Source: Sclerodactyla briareus
Lineage: Eukaryota; Echinodermata; Holothuroidea; Dendrochirotida; Sclerodactylidae
DNA length: 64,000 nucleotides
Assembly: GCA_026419785.1 (NCBI GenBank)
Contig: JAODTK010005533.1
Coordinates: forward strand, 162,972 to 226,971
Direction: 5' to 3'
Part shown: piece by piece, positions 24,000 through 36,110 of the stretch
Layout of the letters: every line of letters begins with the position of its first letter
How positions within the stretch are numbered: position 1 is the first letter of the stretch
The notes under the pieces: model-generated
What the model was told of the DNA's origin: nothing
Seen by the model: the letters and a program-made list of their open reading frames with translations, nothing else
Database searches by the model: none
Made by a program: the position numbers and the translations under genes

Positions 24000-26095
24000 A
24001 TTGGATTGTTCTCCTTTTTCATGGTGATGTATAATTGGGTGCCATATGCATAGATGGCACAGAACAAACTGTGGTCTGGTTGTAGCTAGCGAAATCGATG
24101 GGGCCCGAAGATTGATCCTAGAGGAATGCCCCATTTCATGGGGGAGGGCCACAGGCGATGGAGTCAATTACAGTGAACTGGCTTCTACCATTCAACAGGA
24201 GGCGATCCACTCCAACCCAAAAACGATGAAAAACATTGAAATGAACATTGTCCTAGTGCATTCGATATCCGATACGTTATATCATTGCAATGATATGCCA
24301 ATTTCGAAATCGTTTCTTCATACCGCGAGTCGCGCGAGACAGTTTTCGTCGTTACATATATGCAGAAAAGCATGTACCATGTATCATTCGTCTGGTGTTG
24401 CGGAGAAAACCAACAATAGCATCCATGCGCATCACAGCGCGTCTAGTCGTTCCTCTCCAGCAAAAATTGGCTCTCGAACTGGTAATGACTGTAAATATTT
24501 GTGTAATTTGATTGCGTTAGGGACTGAGGCCTGGGAATTTGGATGAGCGTTAGCCAATGGGGCCAATTCCCGTTCAGTGATTCTCATTGGCCTTAATTCA
24601 TCACTGGGGTTATCTTTTTTTATAATCCCAGCAGTATTTTGCGAGAGAGAAGACATTCATGAGATTCCCCTATATCCTCCATATATGCCGCATCCACTCA
24701 AATTAGTCTTCAGGGTGACCATCAGACATACCAGTTATCCACACCCTCATGAAACAATGATGTAAAAACATCTACATCACCATCTACTCAAGTTGTTTTA
24801 TCACGTGCAGCCATGTCGACTGAGTGTTTTTATCTTTTTCGTTGTGCTCGCAATCTCTATCGTCGCTAACACGTTACCAAAACCCCCGAGTAGAGAATAG
24901 TGAACTAGTAATCGAGATGAGAAAAAATGAGAAGAATTCATTCAACTCACTGCCCGATACTCCTGTGTCCACTGTCGCGAGGACCAGGGCATATCACTCG
25001 GAGAGATATGTCCATGCTAAACGTTTCTCTGATACCTAATGTCCTAAACACCCCTCTATGATGGACCTACTATCGAGTATAAATTTTCACTGTGTAACCT
25101 TTGACTGAAACGGTTCGAATGCTTCCACCCGTTTGTCTACCCTACTCGGATTGTACATACGGTACAGTATTCCGATACAACGCTTCCTGACATTGTTTTT
25201 TTTTTTCGAGAATTTGACACGATGGTTATTGTTGAGCAGATTTATAGGTCTACAGGGATTATACTTGAAGTGATCGGAAATGATAGCCCATTGACCCCCG
25301 GTATGAAGAGTGGTTGGATATTATACAAACAGAAAGTGATACAGTTAATAGGCACGTAATCCCTCTTTGATCAGATCCAACTTATAAAACTCCACTGAAC
25401 TGTTCCTTATTCAGTTTTCATTTTTGGAAGAGAAATGATATTTGTCAGTGGTCCGAGTGAGTGATTGAGTGAGATGTTACAGGCTGTCACGGATCATTAT
25501 CCTAATGTAAATGAAATACCAATAACGTGGACTCCCGTTAGAGGTTCTGAACTGCAAGTTCCTTTCGAAATCAACTATTTCCACAAGAACACGGCAAACC
25601 AAAAAGTTATTTCACCAATATTATCCTACTGAAATCAGTGTGGACGTAACTCCGTGCCAACCATGTTGTGCATCACCTGCGTTACTATCCACGATTCTAC
25701 TGCTTTATTTCAACCATCTGAGCCAGAATTCATACACATACTCTACTTGGGGTCATGCTTGGTCAAAACTGTTTTTGTACCTTTTATTGCAAACATACAT
25801 GATTTGGACTGCACTTGTGAGTATTATCAACTCCCAAAGTCAGTGGCTGTGTAGTGTTAGACCATCCGACAAAGCGGCAATCCAAATAGACCATCGGTAT
25901 TCCTTAACATCGTCAACCATCTACAGTTAGGCGACTTACCAGATGTCCATATTTTCATGTTTAGGTTTTAGGGAGCTAATCAGACTCTGAAAATCAGCTG
26001 GTTGAATCCTACTCTGATCTTTTTACCAGACTGCGGTTTAACCACCATCTCGAGATTTCCGGGGGTCAGTCTCTAAATAGGCATTCCATATATCG
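24000..26095. other. Unassigned DNA
   Basis: The open frame at 24046-24546 (166 codons) is the longest here but shows no recognisable domain and no exon boundaries. I do not call it a gene. CAATATATTGGAT is duplicated near 23973-24006. Confidence 0.3.
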
Positions 26096-26099
26096 CTTT

Positions 26100-26670
26100 G
26101 TAATGGTCCGAACAATAATGTGATGTTCCTCACCTTATTTTCCTTCGAAAAGGTCCTGTCAATATCATTTCCGTAAAATGGCAAATTATTTAGTACTTTG
26201 TATTTATGTATGTTGCCTCCATTGGCGTCCTGTTAAGCAACGTACTAAATTCAAAATTCATGTCTGAACTCATAAGGTACTATATGGGGTAGCACTTCTT
26301 ATCTCTGTTGATCTTTTGCGCCTCACAGCCTCTCGTTCAGTAACAATTTTATAGGGGGGGGGGGGGGGGGGGGGGGCGTGCTTTCTCGATATGTGCTCCC
26401 AGGCTGTGGAAGGCCTGCCTCGTGAATTTATAGCTATTGCAAATTTTATCGTTTTAAATCTAAGCTTAAAACTCACCTTTTCCGAGAGCCTTCTGCTTTT
26501 GATTTAACTTTTCATATCATCGCTTTCGGATTTTGCGCTTTGACGTTTTGTTGATTTATGCTAATCTTAACAGTTCGGTGACCGTGTTTATCTGTGAGAC
26601 GCATTGAGAAGCTTGCCATGTAATGCGTTTTAGAGGAATATATTTACATCACATTACATTATTAATTGAC
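26100..26670 (+). pseudogene. LINE (CR1/L2-like) 3' fragment
   Basis: In shifting plus frames, the conserved C-terminal blocks appear in order: RKGPVNI near 26150 (weak), CLHWRPVKQRTKFKI at about 26212-26256, SRSVTIL near 26325-26345, and RAFSICAPRLWKACL at about 26378-26422. A poly-G run of 23 bases (26354-26376) sits between the last two. Downstream, GACGCATTGAGAAGCTTGCC and GCGTTTTAGAGGAATATATTTAC resemble a LINE 3' untranslated end. The catalytic palm and endonuclease are missing, so the copy cannot be functional. Confidence 0.82.
26354..26376 (+). repeat. Poly-G run of 23
   Basis: Uninterrupted G23 inside LINE-derived sequence. It is the longest of many G/C homopolymers in the window; a second run of 14 is at 26964-26977. 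Confidence 0.9.
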
Positions 26671-26679
26671 TTAATTGCA

Positions 26680-28005
26680 TGAAATGATAATACGAAAAAT
26701 GAAGGAAGTTTTCCCACGTGAGAGTTACACATATTCTTTATTTTCGACAGATCCAGCAAGCCACCATCAATTACGAATAGGCAATAACGCACAACCCACA
26801 CGAACCACGAATAACGCGAAACGCATCGCGATCTATGAATGCCATTTGGCCACGTGTCCATATTGAGAGCGTGATTCGCAACTTGGTTGAACGTCCATAG
26901 GAATCGACATGACCGGTATCCACCTGGAAGGACATGGGGAAACCAGTGATGGGGGGATGGGGAGGGGGGGGGGGGGGTAAGGCGACACCCTCAATATTGA
27001 CAAACTCGTCCAGTGGCTTTAATTTGTTATTCCTTTGACGAATGCAGAAGGTATTTATGCAGTCTGCTATGGTGTGGGTTCGATGTGACGTCGTCTTTGT
27101 AAGGACGATATCTAGGAGAACGCTAGCATCCATAGGTTCAAATTAGACCCCCTCCAAAAACGGAGAATGCTGCGCAACATGACATTGTAAACGTGTTTCA
27201 TTTCCTCTAACTTGATTCAATTTTACCCCGGCCTAAATTGCACTCATGAGCTTATAGATGATGAGCCTATAGATTCCCAGACTAGGTTAAATCCCTTAAA
27301 GTTACTCACGGTTAAATTGTGTTAGAATCTCGCAGCGTTCCACAGTGATAAAGTAACTATTACTGTCATCTTCATTTGCCTCTAATATATACTTTATACG
27401 GTCAAGTGGTTCGTTTGTTTGCTTCTTTCGATTTGAAACGAAACTGAACTCGGATGCGATAAGAGGGCTATATATGAACAAGGTCGAAGTGCTACACCTC
27501 AGATTTTGTAAGTGATTACGTTTCAATGAAACCGAAATCACGCCATCATTATTCGACATTGGGTTATTTTGCTTTCATTCTTTGAACCGTTGTTTTACGC
27601 TGACTTTTATCTATTTCTTTCGGGTTTTCGTTGTTGGGAACTATTTTAGGCGGTATGTTATAGTTTCGATATCGTAATTTGTGACGCGTACGTTTTTGAG
27701 GCTTTTTATCCCCAGCCATTCGTTTGACATACCTTAATGAAAGCTGTAGCCAATGATACATTCATGGTAGATACCACTTCCCTTAATTGAAGCAAAACGT
27801 CTCGTGAAATAGTCATAGTATGTTTTTATGTTTGCTGGAAAACAGTGACCACGTGGTCTCTAAATTGGACACTCGAAAGCCAACTCTAACCTGACCTGAA
27901 CTGGGAATCGATTCCTGTACCTGTTGCCTTCTCGTTTTGATCATAGCACAACGATTGAGTCAGGGCCAAACGAGGGGTAGTCCATTGCAAGTTGCCGCTG
28001 GCGTG
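26680..28005. other. Unassigned DNA
   Basis: Nothing recognisable apart from a poly-G run of 14 at 26964-26977. Confidence 0.35.
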
Positions 28006-28008
28006 TGA

Positions 28009-28025
28009 CCCCCCCCCCCCCCCCC
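28009..28025 (+). repeat. Poly-C run of 17
   Basis: Uninterrupted C17, followed by a CCCCAC-rich stretch to about 28040. Confidence 0.9.
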
Positions 28026-28289
28026 ACCCCCACTCCCACCAGAGGCAATCTTATTCCGTGTACTGTGAGGGATCCGCAGATTACTATAGGTGGCAGTCCC
28101 GATCTGCACTCATTGCTGGTCTTGAATAGGTTCGATATCTGCTCGGCAAGTATTCATAAAAATAAAAAAAAACAGAAAGCACAAAACTTAGGTTCCCTTG
28201 ACTGTTTTCCTGTCACCTATAGCCGACCACGACAAATGGGAGATTGTACCACTCGTTTATTGGCAACATTACGTCTGACTAATTTTCTG

Positions 28290-29450
28290 TCTTCCCAACC
28301 ACTCATTAGGGGTTCCTGTACCCTTGGTAGATCGTACACACTAAATTTTCAAGGTTTTCAGACGTTGAACTCTGCTAACCTTCAAATTACCTCTGATCTG
28401 ACCCCAAAAATGGTTCATGACTCATCATGGGGAATACACAAACCCAAGTATGGCTCAATCCCTCGGCGGTATCCGAGTTAATCGTTTGCAACCAAATTGG
28501 CCAAATGTTGACTTTTCACACATTTTTCCTGTTTTGGCCAAAATTCACACATGCGCCCTCATCCGCAAAAAAATTTTCCTGTACTCCCCATAAGACAGAT
28601 ACACCCTAATTTCAACCTGATCAGACCACCTGTTCTGACCGACCGTTTTCCCAAGGTTTTCAAACTTTGACCTCTGGTGACCTTCAGTGACCTTTCTGAC
28701 ATTACCCCAAAACACTTGGGGTTCATGTACTCATCCTGGGGAACACACATACCAAGTATGAGCTTCATCATCGGGGGGGTCGAGTTATTGTGTTTACCAG
28801 CCAAAATTGGCCCAAATGTCGACTTTTCACAAATTTTAATATTTTGTTTTTTGACCAAAATTCAACGCCGACCTAAACCAAAGACAATAGGGTTCCTGTA
28901 CTCCCAAGAAGCTATATACCTAATTTCAACTTGATCGACCACCATTCCGGACTTATCGTGTTTACAGGTTTTCAGACTTTGACCATCTGTGACTAGACAC
29001 CTCTGACCTGACCCCCAAACTAGGTTCATGACTCATCCTGGGGAACACACATACCAAGTATAGCCTTCATCCATCCTGTGGGTTGAGTTATCGTGTTTAA
29101 AGTAAAAACAAAACAACAATGCTAAAATATAGATTTTCACACAAATTTCCTATTTTCGACCATATTCACTCCGACCTGAAACCAAAACGAGGGTTTCCTG
29201 TACTCCCCCTACGAAGCTGTACACCATTTCAACTTTACGGACCACCCAATCTGGACTTATCGTGTTTACAAGTTTTTAAACTTTGACCTCTGTTGACCAC
29301 AGATGACCTCTGGACCTGACCCCAAACGACCGGCTTCATGTACTCATCTTGGGACACACATACCAAGTATGGCTATCATCCATCCGGTGGGGTCGAGTTA
29401 TTTGTGTTCAAGCCAAAATTGGCCAAATATCGAATTTTCCACAACTTTTT
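28290..29450 (+). repeat. Tandem repeat of about 300 bp, four degenerate units
   Basis: Units start with a GGTTCCTGTACTCC-like phrase near 28311, 28574, 28893 and 29189. Each continues with TTTCAACCTGATC-like, GTTTTCAAACTTTGACC, CTGACCCCAAA, TTCATGTACTCATCCTGGGG, ACACACATACCAAGTATG, GAGTTATCGTGTTTA and CCAAAATTGGCC phrases. Units differ by about 15-25%. A weaker unit lies apart at 32090-32260. Open frames of up to 158 codons run through parts of it but shift between units, so it is not coding. Confidence 0.9.
28668..28693 (+). other. Triple TGACCT array with 4 bp spacing
   Basis: TGACCT at 28668-28673, 28678-28683 and 28688-28693, each separated by 4 bp, gives two DR4 pairs with a 10 bp pitch. 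The last unit keeps the pattern at 29284, 29294 (TGACCA) and 29304. DR4 is a known receptor-binding geometry, but this sits in a repeat and any function is speculative. Confidence 0.5.
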
Positions 29451-29454
29451 CAGG

Positions 29455-29958
29455 AGTTGTCAATTGAATAACGTTATTATTATGGCACCTTCACTTCTAG
29501 ATATGCTTTTTCTTCATTGAGGCATATGGCAAAGGTCATTTCGCTTGCCAATATATCCCTTCAAAAAAACATTTTGATACAATAATTGTTTTTTCTGCTG
29601 TGCCTTTCATGATAAGTAATGTATTCTAATAGCTTCTATTGTGAGTTGTAAGACTTTCTTCGTTGTCATTGAGACTGAATAGCTAATCGTCACAGGAGAA
29701 TACACTGGTACCTCAGCAACCCTTCACGTCCAAAACAAGAGAACATTGTCTCGCCCTCCCCCACTCTCTCACTCTCTTTTGAACCCAAACGACTGATACG
29801 CTTATTCTCTACAGTTTTTTTGTGAGAGCCCAGATATCCTGTCTGGCTCAACCAAGGCTATCCACAACATTGAAAGCAAGCACGACAACGTAGTTCGCAC
29901 CCCACTCTCCTATTCTATATATATCTATATCTCCGGCTGACCGCTGAATTATCCAACT
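29455..29958. other. Unassigned DNA
   Basis: No gene or repeat recognised. Short CTCTCT words near 29765-29780. Confidence 0.35.
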
Positions 29959-29982
29959 AATATATATATATATATATATAAT

Positions 29983-30027
<45 letters not shown>

Positions 30028-30088
30028 TATTATGATATATAAAATATATATATATCTTTATATATATATTATATATATATATAATGAT
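29959..30088 (+). repeat. (AT)n microsatellite
   Basis: About 130 bp of AT dinucleotides with AATTAT, ATGATA and TCTTTA breaks, followed by a C11 run at 30102-30112. Confidence 0.95.
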
Positions 30089-30114
30089 ATACTATCTTCC
30101 ACCCCCCCCCCCAC

Positions 30115-31890
30115 TTCCCAGCAGAAAACCCTTTTTATTTTCACACAATAATGAAAACTACTGTTGGCAATATTCAGCATTAATTTATGTTATCCTCCAC
30201 ACCTCACTTCCACGGCGCACGATCACTGAACCTAAATTATATTCGCATACTCAGCGCAATATTTTGATCGTTCACGGTCTCCGGTTGTGTGCCGAGTGCC
30301 GTCAGCGATATACAAGCTCATACGTGTATGTACTGTATCGTATGCCAAAAAGCCCAGTACACTGAGTAGTGTGTATCAGCAGTCGCACTGGCATGCACAA
30401 CACTGCACTGGTCAGTTCTAGCAGTTTCACAGATTAAGATTCCAACTGTAATTAAAGATTCCAACTAGAGTGACGAGTAATATTGAATTCTCCAACTAGG
30501 GGACAATCTGCATTTGTACTTCTTAGGCCACTACCGACAGTTTTCATCTCCCTATGTCGTGTGTTAGATTCCCTGCACTTTCTGATTTAGTAGACGGCTA
30601 CTAGTTGCTTTCATTGTCCGTGAGCTATCGGTAAATTTTGTTTCAGAGTCTGTCTGTGTAAATGTAAGCATTTTTCAAAAGAAGTTTAAAGTACTTGGTT
30701 CTCCCTCTTCATCTTGCAATTGGCCGCATAGACAGCTTGGAATCATTCAAAATACCTGATACTGTACAGATGTTTATGAAGATTAGGTGTCTATAGGTTT
30801 TATACCATGAATGAACCTAGTGATTTTTCGTGGGGGGTGAGGAGTGATCACGTTCCATTGTTTCATTTATTTATTAAGTGTTCAGAAATAAGGTCCTTTC
30901 ATGGATGACGACCTCGCAAAACGCCACAGGGATTCTAGCTTCGCCTATTCTCAATTTGTTTACTGTTTTTTGTTATTATACATTTTCTGTCTGCAACGTC
31001 TGCCGAGATGTTAACAGAAAATGTATAGTCTTAACTGGGATCGAGAGCCGCCTACCCCAAGTTAGCAGTATTAACTATGTTTTTATGACCTTTAATGTGA
31101 AACAAAAGTTTTCTCTTAGACACTAATTACAAAATATGTCAAAGAGGTTTTTTTCAACCCTTAATTGGATTGGAGATCGGTAGTAGCTCAGTTCACAGTA
31201 GAGCTCCAGACGCCAATTGCGAGGAGATACATAAGTTTGGAAATCGCCTCCCCAAACCGATCAGCTTTCGTGTGCCTGGGGCAAAAAGTGCTCTCCTTCA
31301 ATGCTCCTCTATTCCCAGGTGTTTTAAATGGACAACTGTGAGGAAGCTAAGTACAATCGGCATTGTATTAGTGCTGCCCACTTTAACTCCTGTGATTTAT
31401 CATATCTTCCTCCATTTCATCGCTTTATACATCAAAGCGTTGTAGGTAATCACCAGCAACCCCTACAGTATAGTGAGTCCCAGAGATTTTATAGGTGGGT
31501 GACTGTGGACAACGTTCCTATCATAGCACTATGTCAACAGGGAACAACTGTTAAAAACAAGATTTAGAATATTAACCAGAAGGTGATCTAAAACAAACCT
31601 CAAGGCCCTTGGTTCTCTTCACATTTTGGAACAGAAAAATGTGGATCCAAGGTGTAATTGTGAAAAGGTGTCTTTCCCAAATGAATGGGTGTATAAGTGT
31701 GCTATATTGCACCCAATTGAGATTCTAGACTTATCTGAAAATGCAAAAAAATTCACACCCCCTTCCCTTGGACCCTCCCCCATGTCCGTCTACAAACTTC
31801 AGCCCCCCCCCCTCCAACTCAAAAAATCGTGCCAACGCCCCCACTGCTCAACGAAGTGATACTAGCCATTGTGGATAATTTACTTAACTG
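30115..31890. other. Unassigned DNA
   Basis: No recognised gene. Within 31170-31560, CCCAGGTGTTTTAAATGG...ACTGTGAGG and CCCAGAGATTTTATAGGTG...ACTGTGGAC look like weak repeats about 165 bp apart. A C10 run is at 31803-31812. Confidence 0.3.
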
Positions 31891-32089
31891 TGCACGAGTT
31901 CCACTCTAATGTCTCAACAGAATTCAATTCTTGGAATCCTCAAGTTTCACCCCAACCTAACTTAGAGGGGGGTACATTCATGTTCTCAGCGTTCAATCAA
32001 TGAGGGCATGACAGGCCAAGTCAGTATGGAGGATTGGGGAGGATTGAAAGTTTAATCTCAGAGTCCTTGACTGACATCCCATGAAAGAA

Positions 32090-32260
32090 CAATAGGGCCT
32101 TTGTACTCCTCATAAGAAGAAACATCTGCGACTCAGATTACCTTGAGCTGACGAAACACAAAAGTGTGCATGTACTCATCGTGTGGAACGAGTATGAAGC
32201 TCCAGCCATCCAAGGTGGCGTCCAATTATCTTGCTCACAAGCCAGTTGTAAATACAAAGA
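32090..32260 (+). repeat. Detached, decayed unit of the 28-29 kb tandem repeat
   Basis: AATAGGGCCTTTGTACTCCTC, AAGAA, TTACCTTGAGCTGAC, then TGTACTCATCGTGTGGAAC, AGTATGAAG and CCATCCA occur in the same order as in the units at 28890-29090, with heavy divergence. A short CA-rich microsatellite follows at about 32262-32305. Confidence 0.5.
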
Positions 32261-32670
32261 CACACACACCACACCCACGAGCGCGCACACGCACACGCAC
32301 ACTCTCATGCATAACTGCATCGATTCCTTGAAATCCCGTCAAGGAGTATAACATTTTTTAAAAGCCTCTGTTCACGGGGGATAAATAGGATTTACGGAAG
32401 AGTGATTACTATATGCAATTCTCATTTCAATTTTCTAGTTCAGCTAACAAATCGACAGAAAATGAAAACCTCTCTTATGTCAACTAAAGATCAATTGTTT
32501 AGATAGGTCATTTAGTCACTTATTAAAGACCGATTTCACTTTCTAAAACTTGCGGAAGAGATTTTGTTTTGTGAAAACAACGACCAATGTATTGGACATT
32601 AAGGCGTTCTCTCTGGGAAGTAGAGGGCCCGTTGCGGTTGTAGAACAACGTTGCCATTAGATAGTACTAT

Positions 32671-32722
32671 ATGCATATATATATATATATATATATAATA
32701 TATATTATATAGATATATGGAT

Positions 32723-32771
<49 letters not shown>

Positions 32772-32777
32772 TATATA

Positions 32778-32818
<41 letters not shown>

Positions 32819-32865
32819 ATATCTATATATATATATAGCTATATATTATATATATCTCTATATAC
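32671..32865 (+). repeat. (AT)n microsatellite
   Basis: About 195 bp of AT dinucleotides with ATTAT, AGAT and GGATTA interruptions. Confidence 0.95.
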
Positions 32866-32869
32866 ATGA

Positions 32870-34300
32870 ATGTGACCAAGGTCTTACGTCGAAGGGATTA
32901 ACGAATGCGTGCATTACAGCAGAACAACACTTCTGCATACGCACACTATTTCCTGGTGGAGCTAGCAAAACTTTTCTCCGCAAATATCATACTGACGATT
33001 CACCATATACACATGGCAGCACGTACTTACATAGTTAGGGGACATGGGGAGGTCAGAGTTTCAATGATTTGGAGATGGATTTGTCGTCCCAGTTCTGGCG
33101 AGGAGGAGGCTTTCGTTAAACTCTATAATGAAAAAAGTGGCATCCCTATCAAGAATTTAATGAGTTATAATTTTTTCTTCAAGATTCCACGACAAAAGGC
33201 CCTTCTGTCAAACTGAGTATTATTGTATAGGTAGATATCAACTCAACTGAGCAAACGCTCAATGTGAACATGGACACCCAGTTCGGGTTCACTTGTCCGG
33301 GATACAACCAGTAAAATGATCAAAGCATGGAACGAGGCATTCTCATATGGTCAAATATTCAATTAACCTTCAACTAGCTTGCACATTAATATGTGAAAAA
33401 CACATGCGGAAGAGAATCATGACCTTATTTTTGTTGCAAGCATGAGTTTAATTCGGACGATTGGCAATGTCACATAGGAGACAATCACTTATGGGTCTGA
33501 AAACTTCAACATTGGAATTATATATATATAATACTACTATATATAGACCAACTAGTTGTTCACTAGCTGCAGTACGGTGCTCAACGCTGGGCGACGGAGC
33601 TATTATACACATACAGATTTATACACGAATTCACAAGATCGCTGCTACACTGTGGTTTCAGCACGTGTTAACTACCGACGATCGTCAGGCGGCAACAGAT
33701 CGCTTAAACGCATCACCTCTTTTTGATCGTTCCGGGGGCCGAATACCGTGACGACACGTGGACAGCAACTCTGTGCGGCGATTTATTTTATTCGACGCCA
33801 GAAGGATCTCGATTTTCTCGTCCAGGCACAGGTTTACAAAGCCCGATGAACGCCTATATGTGGTTTGAGTGCCTTGCTACCCCCAGTGGATTGAGTATCT
33901 ATAACCGTTGTCTTCGAGCGACAGACATATTTGGAAAGCTCGTGCATTGGGGGCCCCGGGTTACCAGGCGCCCTTGCCTGAAATGACTTTGTTATGATGG
34001 TTTGTACCCATCTCGAATCCCCCCCCCCCTCTACCAACCCACGTATTGTTTCGACTCGCATCACTCGTACATGGCGTTGAACACCAATGATTTGACAGCC
34101 TTCCCCGCGCCAGTGGCATTCGGGCCCTCACTCTTACAATTGCAGTTTTTGTCACGGTGGTGGTGGGGGTCACTGGATTGCTTAAGTATGGCCTATTTTG
34201 TGGGATTTATAATAGGGCCGATGTTGTTCATGCAGCGTACGATACTTTGAGGGTGTTTTTGTTGAATATTTGTACAGTTTGTGGCCTGGGGAAGTGTTTA
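32870..34300. other. Unassigned DNA
   Basis: The plus frame 32905-33216 (103 codons) encodes no recognised motif. C runs are at 34019-34029 (C11) and 34307-34316 (C10). No gene supported. Confidence 0.3.
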
Positions 34301-34342
34301 GGAATGCCCCCCCCCCTACATTTGATTTTACACTTTTCCTAT

Positions 34343-34357
34343 GGGGGGGGGGGGGGG
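34343..34357 (+). repeat. Poly-G run of 15
   Basis: Uninterrupted G15 at the 3' edge of the minus-strand RT relic. Confidence 0.9.
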
Positions 34358-34359
34358 AG

Positions 34360-35690
34360 GTAAACCAAACACTTTCCTCTGTTTCCCCCTCCGCCTCTTC
34401 TTGGTAGCCTCCTTGGTTGTCCTGTTCCTTGACGTAGCTGAGGTTGCCTTCATAGCCGCCTTGTTGTAGGTGGGCCGCTGGGCATTGTCCACAGGTAGTT
34501 TCGTCAGAGGAGAGTGCGCGATCCTTTTCTCAATGCGGTGGGATGTTGTCTATATCGAGAGGGGTGGTGGACAGGCGGTTGATATAGACTGGTCTGTCAT
34601 TTGGCTTGCGGAATGCTTGTGGGTCCAGTGCGGAGGTCAAGGGTTATGTCGAGGAAGTTGGCGGTCTTGAGTTTGTGTTAAAACGGTCCCAGAGAGGCCG
34701 TTTTGCTGAATTAGCTTCATCAGGGTCTTTCTGGCTTTGTCGGCTCCACTGTCCGAAGTGTCCTCAAGACAGCCGGGCCTCGTCGCGGTAGAAGCCTATG
34801 GTCTCCCTAGCGAAGTGTTGCTGCAGTTGTTGTAGCAATGTGAGAGCCCGACCAGCTCGCACACTTCGGCCCTCCGCAGACGCTCTCATGGTAACATCAA
34901 TTGGTTGCGGCCCTTTTGCTTAATTAACCCATTGTACCCCTTTGTTATCGTACATGAGCGACCTTCTTGCATGCCATGATGGTGTCCGTCTCGAGTCCTG
35001 ATGCGGGTGAGCGTTTCTGCCCAAGTTAGGCAACTAGTTAGTAGGTTTTCAGTTATGGAAGGGTAGAATTCTACGATATCAAACAGCATGCACGATAGGT
35101 TGCTTGTTGCTGTAGACCGTTGAACCACTTGAGTACCGTGTCGGTGTTGCGCCACTGGTTCACTTGCGTTTTTGCTGCTGATTTCGCTGTTCATTCTATC
35201 AAGCAGGCATTTGCTCACGCGGCCCAGTCTCGTGTTTATGGGGTTTATTCAGTTTGCATTTGATGTTATTAGGAGTTTTCTCTTTGTCCTTGATCGTAAG
35301 GAAAGCTTGGTGCTTTCAGTCGTTTCGTCGTTGTATTTTCGGTTTTTTTTTTTTCAATTCCGGCCGGTCGCTATTGAGCAGAATTCGTTCTGGATTCGCT
35401 TGGGTATTTCGGGACCACCGGCTTGTATTTTTTTGTGATGTTTTCATTGAGGAAACTTTCTCTCGCCGCTTTTACAGTCCCATTACGTAGTGTTTCCTGT
35501 TTTGTCCGCAGACACGAACAGCTGTGTCGGAGAAGGTGATTTTTTTCCACGTCCTTTGCTTAAGGTTTATCACTGGAAAGTGTCCCTTACCTCTCACCTC
35601 TCTGAACTGGATTTTTCTGCTCCACCATGTCAATCATGTCTCGTTCGAAAGAGGCCATCTCGTTACTGGTGGAGGTGTATCAGCCGATTA
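34360..35690 (-). pseudogene. Decayed reverse transcriptase gene of the FDIVEFYPSI type, near full length
   Basis: Read on the minus strand from about 35660 (MASFERDMIDM) the frames give, in order: VSADK near 35510, an Arg/Lys-rich stretch with DHKDKEK-like spacing near 35310-35280, INPINTRLGRVSKCLLDRMN near 35240-35190, RT motif A as MLFDIVEFYPSITENLL at about 35085-35037, VCELVGLSHC near 34868, a YxDD-equivalent region now reading FYRDEARL near 34795-34770, SLRTGPT-like and KPNDRPVYINRLS near 34600-34560, and LSSDETT near 34510. The frame open from 35218 to 34886 covers the central part. The order and spacing match a roughly 450-residue RT family found in cnidarians and other marine invertebrates, probably a Penelope-like or related element. 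Multiple frameshifts and stops, and the altered catalytic block, make it a pseudogene. No GIY-YIG domain was seen downstream. Confidence 0.72.
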
Positions 35691-35775
35691 TAATGTGAGC
35701 AAGAGCTCTCGTAAAAAATACTAGTATTGTCCGAGAGCTCTGCATCCAGAATGTATCGGCTGTTTTACTCACATT
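35678..35775. other. Interleaved inverted repeats upstream of the RT relic
   Basis: AGAGCTCTCG (about 35702) and CGAGAGCTCT (about 35731) form a perfect 10 bp stem with a 20 bp loop. Outside it, CAGCCGAT and AATGTGAG on the left recur as ATCGGCTG and CTCACATT on the right, but in the order X then Y, not Y then X. The two outer stems would therefore interleave. The block lies immediately upstream of the minus-strand RT start region. A short AT tract follows to about 35815. Confidence 0.55.
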
Positions 35776-36110
35776 CTATATATACTTTAGATATATATAT
35801 ATAAATATATATATATCGTCACAAAACAATAATGGACTCCTTTTCAGTAAAGACGAGATCCCTGACTCAAAACTGTCTGGGTTGGGATTTTCTGAATTGT
35901 TATATCATGGTAAGGCCTGTTGCGATTACCTGTCCTATCAAGTATTTTTTCCATCATCATGCCGATCCCCCAACCTTCCTCTTAGACTGTGTCATGAGTT
36001 GCGAACGAGAAGAAAACGAGACTGGGCGGACATGACATAACTAAAAACCTTAACCGACACATGGCGGTACATGGACCAATTTTAATACTTGTCATCGACA
36101 CTTATTCAAC

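Noticed and set aside
24046-24546. 166-codon frame as a possible gene
   Set aside because: No motif and no exon structure; flanked by LINE relics and unassigned DNA.
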